64,000 nt of DNA from Protostelium mycophagum (taxonomy: Eukaryota > Evosea > Variosea > Protosteliida > Protosteliaceae): NCBI GenBank assembly GCA_002081555.1, contig MZNV01002579.1, positions 1 through 64,000 of the forward strand, in the 5' to 3' direction. The position numbers and the translations under genes were made by a program. Below, piece by piece: positions 59,375-64,000 of this stretch. Under the pieces are notes generated by a model. The model searched no databases and was not told the DNA's origin. It saw nothing but the letters and a program-made list of their open reading frames with translations. Positions within the stretch are counted from its first letter, which is position 1. Each line of letters begins with the position of its first letter.

Positions 59375-61002
59375 TTATCCTGTCTTCGCCTTTGGCTTCA
59401 CTTCCACTTCGCTCACATGTCTGATGAATATCTGATCTGCGGGTGCACTGACAACAGTCAATATAAACAGTATTCAATTATTCAAATGGTCGCAAATCTC
59501 CATGCAAAGAAAGTATTTGTACAAAGTTGTTGGCATGCAAATTTGTGGACAAAAGAGTTACTCACTCTCTCTCTCCCTCCTCAAAAGTGTAAGAGGATGC
59601 AATAGCCAAGATCTGTCCATCGTCTGAGAAGGCTAATGCGGAAATGCTGGTGGGGAACTTGGCGTATTGTGACAGCCTCTTTCTGTTATCACCGTCCCAA
59701 ACGCAGACGTAACCGTCGCATCCTCCAGTAGCAAAAGTGCCATATCTGTCATGATGTGTCAGTATGACACCGTGTCTCGGAAACATGACAGAAATCTCCA
59801 TCAACAAGGGAAAATTCCGTGAAAATTCTCACTTGGGGTTGAAAGAGATGGAGTTTACTGGGTAGACAGTGTCTATTCCGTTGATCATCTGTCTATGACA
59901 TTTGAAAGCATATTTCTTGTTCTGCATCTCTGGTGCTAAATCGAAATATTCCACCGCGACTCTTCCCTCTACACTTCCCAGTACATATCCTGTTATTCAT
60001 ATGAATATGTGCTCATTAGAGGCCAAAGTATTCATTTTATGTTGACAGTCACCAAAGATCATCTGTTGCAACATGTTTTTGACAACTAACATTCAAATAA
60101 ATTACAATTGGTCCTAATATCTTCTACATGTTCGTGTACATCTTCTTGAGGCAGAGTGAAAGTATAGAGAGTAGACGGATATTCCATCACTGTTCACTCA
60201 CCTGATCCGTTTGGATTGCAGCGAATTGATCTGGTCTGATATTTCAAGGAGGATTCTCTACGTTGTAGAGGCTCATCCATAGCTCTCAAATCGTATATCT
60301 AAATGTTTTTCATATTCTATAAGATGACTACATGATTTGATGATTATACCTGCACGTGTCGTCCAGCAGTACCAACAACTAATTTCTCATTTACTGTGGA
60401 CATGGTGTATACCTGTGGTCATTATGAAAGATCAAGGGAAAAGATCTTACTTTATCTGGTTGTTGCCATGTGCCTATGAGGTTTCCCTTAGCACGAACAT
60501 CCCATAATTTTATGGCTCCATCCCAACCACCACTCACCAAAGCGTCTAAAGATGTTAGGCCAGAGATAAATGGAGAACAGCCTACTTATTCCTGCAGAAT
60601 ATTCTAAGCATCGAACTGGTTTCTCGTGTGAACCAATGGTTGTTTCTGTTCCTTGATTGATTTCAAACCTGAATGAATAATGAGAACTCGATCATAAGCA
60701 GACATGAGCTCACTGTTTGATGGAGTGATCGAGACCTGCACTGTATGTAACTGGTCGATCAGGTGCGAAAGCACAATCAAGAACAGCAGCCTTGTGTTGA
60801 TACAGTGTTCTCAAAGAACTCGTTGAGAGATCGTAAATTCGCACGTGCTGTTTCGTCATCAGGTTCTGTCCTTCAAGCTCGTTTAGAAACTCACCGCGTC
60901 CCATGAGGAGGCCATAAGAAGGCGATTGTTCTGTATTCTTAATTGAGAGATACCATCTGAGGGAGGTGGTTGTATCTCATACTGGTTTGCAGTGGCCGCC
61001 AT
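59375..61002 (-). CDS. BUB3: Spindle checkpoint protein BUB3
   Basis: Seven-bladed WD40 protein that carries BUB1 and BUBR1 to kinetochores. '[20 protein letters not shown]', 'LLMASWDA', '[18 protein letters not shown]'-like blade (seen as '[19 protein letters not shown]'), '[20 protein letters not shown]', '[17 protein letters not shown]', '[20 protein letters not shown]', '[16 protein letters not shown]', '[20 protein letters not shown]', '[20 protein letters not shown]', '[10 protein letters not shown]'. The last exon gives '[20 protein letters not shown]'. The block '[21 protein letters not shown]' is diagnostic against RAE1. The last intron (about 59563-59457) is longer than most. It shares an 86-bp divergent promoter with JMJD7. 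Confidence 0.93.
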
Positions 61003-61088
61003 GCTCTTGTGATGATGATAAATGATTTGGCGGGAAATGGAAGTTCAAATACAACGAGGTTATCACATCTCAGATTCGACGATTCACG
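61003..61088. promoter_or_regulatory. Bidirectional BUB3/JMJD7 promoter with an E2F-like site
   Basis: Only 86 bp separate the two start codons. At 61026-61037 lies TTTGGCGGGAAA, the classical E2F binding sequence, about 25 bp upstream of the BUB3 start. A cell-cycle site fits BUB3. The same 12-mer also occurs in introns elsewhere in the window, so its role here is an inference. Confidence 0.5.
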
Positions 61089-62532
<1,444 letters not shown>

Positions 62533-62811
62533 GCTCTGCCCTTATGTCTTTCTGTTTCTGGTGGTTTAAAAAGAAGCTCATGTTGATAATGTGCTAATAG
62601 ATTCAGATTTATGGAGTCTGTTATCGAGCTCCACAAAAAAAGAAATAAAAGCAAGGAATGAGAATATCTCGTTGTAGAATGAAGTTCCGGATGAATCATT
62701 CTTCCGACGTCCATCATCTGGAGATCCGCCCGTGATCCACAACATGGAGGCACTTCCATGTTTAAAAAGACACACACTTTATCAAATAGAACGTGATACG
62801 AGACACACAAC

Positions 62812-63545
62812 ATGTATAGAACAATTATAGTTGCCTCATGCCTTGCCTTGGCATTTGGACAGATCACCCTTTCACAACCCATCATCAATGCCATTCCAGG
62901 GATATTAGGAACTAACGGCTTTCTCCTGACTAATCCAGTGGGAGGAATTTACAGGATCAACGCTGCCAGGTCCACCACCTCTATAGGTCAGAATCTTTCA
63001 CTTCCTGAAAGTGATTGTGTTGACCTCGCGCAGTGAGCCCTCCGAGTGCCGAGATGACTGCCACTTTTCCTTACCTTGGTAATGAGGTCCCTCTTGGTAC
63101 TGCTTACGAGAATGCCCCAAGCAGCAGCATGATCTTGCAGCACCTCAAACCAGAAACCGACAACCAAGCTCTTGTTGCCGCCATTCCAGAGGCCCCCTCT
63201 GCAGTCCCTGAGGGATATGACGTCATCAGAACCAACGATTCCACCAGTGAGTATCATGCATTCTCTTCATCCGATTCCTCATCTCATTAAAAATCAGACG
63301 GTAGATACCCCGCCGGTTTCGCCTTGAGAACAGAGGACCCAGATTCCAAGACGAGAACCACATTCATCTCTCCCGCACTAAACACAGCCAACGTACCTTC
63401 CACTTCCTCCATGGCTTTACTCAAGAGCAACGAAGATAAGTCTTACAGCAGCGTGCCCACTACTTTTGATGAGAAGACCGGAAGGCTGATGGCTGATCTC
63501 GGTGATCACCCCGATGGAAACTATGTCTACGCACAGAAGAAATAA
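62812..63545 (+). CDS. Secreted protein of unknown function
   Basis: Signal peptide 'MYRTIIVASCLALAFG', then 'LSQPIINAIPGILGTNGFLL', an intron (about 62991-63032), 'PPSAEMTATFPYLGNEVPLG', 'LKPETDNQALVAAIPEAPSA', a second intron (about 63248-63298), and 'GRYPAGFALRTEDPDSKTRT', ending 'DEKTGRLMADLGDHPDGNYV'. About 215 residues, Pro/Ser/Thr-rich, no Cys after the leader, no transmembrane segment. Not recognised. AATAAA overlaps the stop codon (63541-63546). Confidence 0.7.
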
Positions 63546-63578
63546 ATGTACAACACATGAGCGTACAGTCAGAACTAT

Positions 63579-64000
63579 TTATAGAGCGGCACCGCAAGGG
63601 AAGTATTTTTCCATGACATTTCCGATCTCCCCGATCATGTCGGGTGTAGTTGTAGATCTCAAATTCTTACGGAATGCCGCAAGACTCGCCTGCAAAAGTT
63701 CAACCACAGCGTGTTGATGTCTAAACATTCACCTCTCTTGTGACAAGTGACCCAGCATATCCCGCTAAAAGACTGAATGACGGGGATCCTTCCTCCAACT
63801 TTTCACTGAAAATTACGATGAGTAAGATGTCGCACGTTGATGTCTCACCCCGATTTGTTGTACACATTTCCCCAGGCTAAGAATGTGCCGATCAGTCCTG
63901 ACATGACATCCCCTTGTCCCCCGCATCTTCTCGGACCTCCTTCGAGATCTATTTTTAGCTCTCTCTTACCATCAGATATGACATCGTATCTTCCCTTCTG
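63579..64000 (-). CDS. NAXD: ATP/ADP-dependent NAD(P)HX dehydratase, 3' part
   Basis: The minus strand at the window edge reads 'GRYDVISDGKRELKIDLEGG', 'PRRCGGQGDVMSGLIGTFLA', 'WGNVYNKSG', then 'HQHAVVELLQASLAAFRKNL' and 'MIGEIGNVMEKYFPCGAAL'. RCGGQGDxLxG is the conserved ribokinase-fold ATP/anion-hole motif of NAXD, which repairs hydrated NADH/NADPH. The start is beyond the window. An intron near 63745 separates the last exon. Convergent with the secreted-protein gene, 33 bp apart. Confidence 0.85.

Overview
This window is a gene-dense nuclear segment of a unicellular eukaryote, GC about 43-45%. About 22 well-supported or likely protein genes sit on both strands, most cut by many very short introns (about 30-125 nt, GT-AG). 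Spacers are short, some 3' ends are marked by AATAAA within a few bases of the stop codon, and there are several divergent head-to-head pairs. An axonemal DRC8 homologue suggests a lineage able to build a flagellum. A hybrid histidine kinase together with a coiled-coil phosphodiesterase would fit a protist near Amoebozoa, but the exact taxon cannot be fixed from sequence alone.

Layout: 1-194 LINE reverse transcriptase scrap; 787-6014 hybrid histidine kinase with two kinase and two receiver modules (+); 6111-7816 papain-order cysteine peptidase-like gene (-); 7918-10532 GNL3/NUG1 nucleolar GTPase (-); 10764-13691 INTS13/Asunder-like Integrator subunit (+); 13761-14436 prefoldin 5 (+); 14505-16507 mitochondrial tRNA 2-thiouridylase (-); 16713-27516 giant USP9X/24/34-type deubiquitinase (+); 27802-29809 heme-type cystathionine beta-synthase (+); 29856-31792 ankyrin protein (-); 32224-36067 phosphodiesterase with coiled coil and pseudo-receiver (-); 36649-38326 eIF4E-like protein (-); 38908-42986 myotubularin with PH domain (-); 43245-45130 XRCC3 (-); 45296-45976 DRC8/EFCAB2 (-); 46197-47526 PP2A catalytic subunit (+); 47731-48629 protein kinase (+); 48698-49706 unknown (-); 50303-50678 small secreted protein (-); 50882-52892 CH-CH-filamin-glutaredoxin-like fusion (-); 53397-54079 secreted, possibly GPI-anchored protein with an 86-bp tandem duplication (-); 54237-57674 RAD54-like ATPase (+); 57920-59262 protein kinase (-); 59375-61002 BUB3 (-); 61089-62532 JMJD7 (+); 62812-63545 secreted protein (+); 63579 to the edge NAXD (-).

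The genes form no operon and are mostly housekeeping: ribosome biogenesis, snRNA processing, proteostasis, DNA repair, spindle checkpoint and phosphoinositide turnover. The possible thematic link is phosphorelay/cyclic nucleotide signalling (histidine kinase plus phosphodiesterase with a degenerate receiver-like domain).

The most unusual signal is in the introns. They reuse a small vocabulary of short words (TCGTTGTAGA, TGACGTCA, GAAATTTC, TTTGGCGGGAAA, CTATTTTTAG), often palindromic or in inverted pairs, and several stems lie across splice sites. Two introns of the histidine kinase gene share a block of nearly 50 bp. This points to introns copied from a common source, or to structure-aided splicing. 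Exon joins given here were inferred by eye from frame and splice motifs; all intron boundaries are provisional.
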